DNA of 6,388 bases from Bacillota bacterium (GTDB lineage Bacteria > Bacillota > Clostridia > Clostridiales > Clostridiaceae). Positions 5,292 through 6,388 of the stretch are shown here, one piece after another (within the stretch, counting starts at the first letter, position 1; each line of letters starts with the position of its first letter). The notes under the pieces were generated by a model. The model had not been told where the DNA came from and did no database searches. It worked only from the letters and a program-made list of their open reading frames with translations. Location of the stretch: the NCBI GenBank assembly GCA_023445445.1, contig JAEXLD010000011.1:1-6388 (forward strand). Direction: 5' to 3'. The position numbers were made by a program, and so were the translations under genes.

Positions 5292-5960
5292 ATGGTTAAT
5301 ATGTTATTTAGTTTATATAATTTTCATGAAGATTGGGCTAAGGATACAGTAGGAAAATATATAAATCCAGAGGATAAGGTTGTTATTATTCCTTTTTCTT
5401 TTGGTAATGAAATAAGCAATGAGGAAGACTTTGAATATTTATATGGTAAAAAGGGTGAATGGTACAATGAAATTGTGAACATATTTATAAATTTTCAAAT
5501 TGAAGAAGAAAACATAAAATGGGTAAATTATTATAAAGATAGTAAAGAAAAGGCTAAAGAATTAATTACGAATAGTGATATTATATTTTTGACCTGGGGA
5601 TTTCCAGAGAAAATGATGGCACGCTTAATTGAATTTGATTTAGTTAATGATATTGAAAAATTTAAAGGTGTTATTATGGGGAGTAGTGCAGGAGCTTATG
5701 TTCAATTTACAGAATATCATATTACTCCTGATGCAGATTATGATACTTTTTCATACAATTTAGGATTAAATATAATTAATGATTTTGGTATTGAAGTTCA
5801 TTATGAAGGAACAGATATACAAAATGAACATATAAAGAAGGTACTTAAAGAGAAAAAAGAAAAAATATATGCAATTACTAACAGTGGAGGAATAATAGCA
5901 GATAATGGAGAAATTATTATATTAGGAGATACAGAAATATTCACTAGAAATAATAATTGA
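5292..5960 (+). CDS. Peptidase S51 (dipeptidase E-like) family protein
   Basis: 222 residues, close to PepE (about 229). S51 enzymes are cytoplasmic serine peptidases of the class I glutamine amidotransferase-like fold; PepE cleaves Asp-X dipeptides. The nucleophile elbow is GSSAGA (130-135) with Ser132 as the expected nucleophile. The following HITPDADYDTFSYNLGLNII (143-162) and VHYEG (169-173) supply acidic residues and His170, the expected catalytic His. The Gly-rich turn before the elbow is TWGFPEKMM (101-109), so one usual Gly is Trp. The C-terminus (NSGGIIADNGEIIILGD) is typical. The start is set by GGAG at 5280-5283, 8 nt before ATG. It is followed after 50 bp by the TIGR04076-like gene. 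It may be a dipeptidase, a cyanophycinase-type enzyme or a related hydrolase; substrate is not readable from the sequence. Confidence 0.85.
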   Translation: MVNMLFSLYNFHEDWAKDTVGKYINPEDKVVIIPFSFGNEISNEEDFEYLYGKKGEWYNEIVNIFINFQIEEENIKWVNYYKDSKEKAKELITNSDIIFLTWGFPEKMMARLIEFDLVNDIEKFKGVIMGSSAGAYVQFTEYHITPDADYDTFSYNLGLNIINDFGIEVHYEGTDIQNEHIKKVLKEKKEKIYAITNSGGIIADNGEIIILGDTEIFTRNNN

Positions 5961-6010
5961 TGTGTAATACATTTTTAAGGTGAAAGATAAATTAAATTAG
6001 GAGGTTTATC

Positions 6011-6364
6011 ATGAAGAAATGGTATGATGAGGAGTATGAATTTAATATTGAGGTAACAGGATTTCTTAGAGGTGACCACACAGAGAATTATTGCAGGAAT
6101 GGGGAGGAAGTTGGTGATAAGTATACTTGTACTTATGGGTGCCCTGTGAACAAAGATGGACAAGGTATTTGTTCTAAAGTAATGATGATTATGTTCCCAA
6201 TTATGGAGGCTGTTAGAAGTGGTGGAGATTTAGAAAACATCGGTGGCAGTGACAAATATACCAAGGATATTGTATGCCCAGATGGTTGTGTTATATTTAG
6301 GCTTACAGCAAAGAAGCTTGGAAATGAGAATTTTTATAAGGGAAAGTTTTTTAAACAAATTTAA
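6011..6364 (+). CDS. TIGR04076-like small cysteine-rich protein
   Basis: 117 residues, the usual size for TIGR04076-type proteins, whose function is unknown. Features fitting the family are the N-terminal strand (YEFNIEVTGFL), a cysteine before an EVGDKY segment (C28, then GEEVGDKYTC), a helix MMIMFPIMEAVRSGGD (58-73), and the CPDGCVIFRL motif (89-98). Six cysteines (28, 40, 44, 54, 89, 93) include CTYGC and CPDGC pairs, suggesting metal or redox chemistry; this is inference. There is no signal peptide or membrane segment. The ribosome site AGGAGG (5999-6004) is near perfect, 6 nt before ATG, and the stop is inside the window. It is probably cotranscribed with the S51 gene 50 bp upstream, as no terminator was seen between them. 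Confidence 0.8.
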   Translation: MKKWYDEEYEFNIEVTGFLRGDHTENYCRNGEEVGDKYTCTYGCPVNKDGQGICSKVMMIMFPIMEAVRSGGDLENIGGSDKYTKDIVCPDGCVIFRLTAKKLGNENFYKGKFFKQI

Positions 6365-6388
6365 TGTGATTTTTAAATTAGCATTGGT

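Noticed and set aside
1..6388. CRISPR array, tRNA/rRNA genes, insertion-sequence ends
   Set aside because: No regularly spaced direct repeats, cloverleaf with T-loop signature, or transposase fragments were seen.

Overview
The window is very AT-rich (by eye roughly 30% GC). It has strong GGAGG-type ribosome binding sites, AGA/AAA/ATA-rich codon use and short intergenic gaps. Together with the protein families present, this points to a low-GC Firmicute, most likely a Clostridium-like anaerobe. The species cannot be fixed from the sequence alone.

Left part (1-2040, + strand): three tightly spaced genes form the 3' end of a selenium/molybdenum-hydroxylase maturation operon. They are the C-terminal part of a YqeB/EF2563-family protein that enters from outside the window, an XdhC-family molybdenum-enzyme maturation factor, and YedF, a TusA-like plus DsrE-like selenium-metabolism protein. 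A 10-bp-stem hairpin with T and A tracts on its two flanks closes the operon and can also terminate the convergent gene. The inferred role of the set is to load a sulfur or selenium ligand on the molybdenum cofactor of a selenium-dependent hydroxylase encoded elsewhere.

Middle (2041-3627): two unrelated - strand genes follow, a three-helix membrane protein of unknown function and a Nudix hydrolase. Between them (2697-2901) lies a 75-nt near-perfect palindrome, 2826-2900. It ends in a T run on the + strand, where no + strand gene precedes it. A plausible + strand promoter upstream makes a small RNA of about 115 nt the most interesting candidate here. The conservative alternative is that it is the 3' hairpin of the Nudix mRNA.

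Right part (3628-6388): a + strand gene resembles thiamine-salvage hydroxyethylthiazole kinase (ThiM), but the catalytic Gly-x-Gly-Cys loop and the Gly-Asn motif are lost. It sits alone, without other thi genes or a recognisable TPP riboswitch. A stretch of about 825 bp follows without an intact gene. It holds two - strand coding remnants, one with no usable start codon and one with frameshifts, plus several inverted repeats. The window ends with a probable two-gene + strand operon: a peptidase S51 (dipeptidase E-like) protein and a small six-cysteine TIGR04076-like protein.
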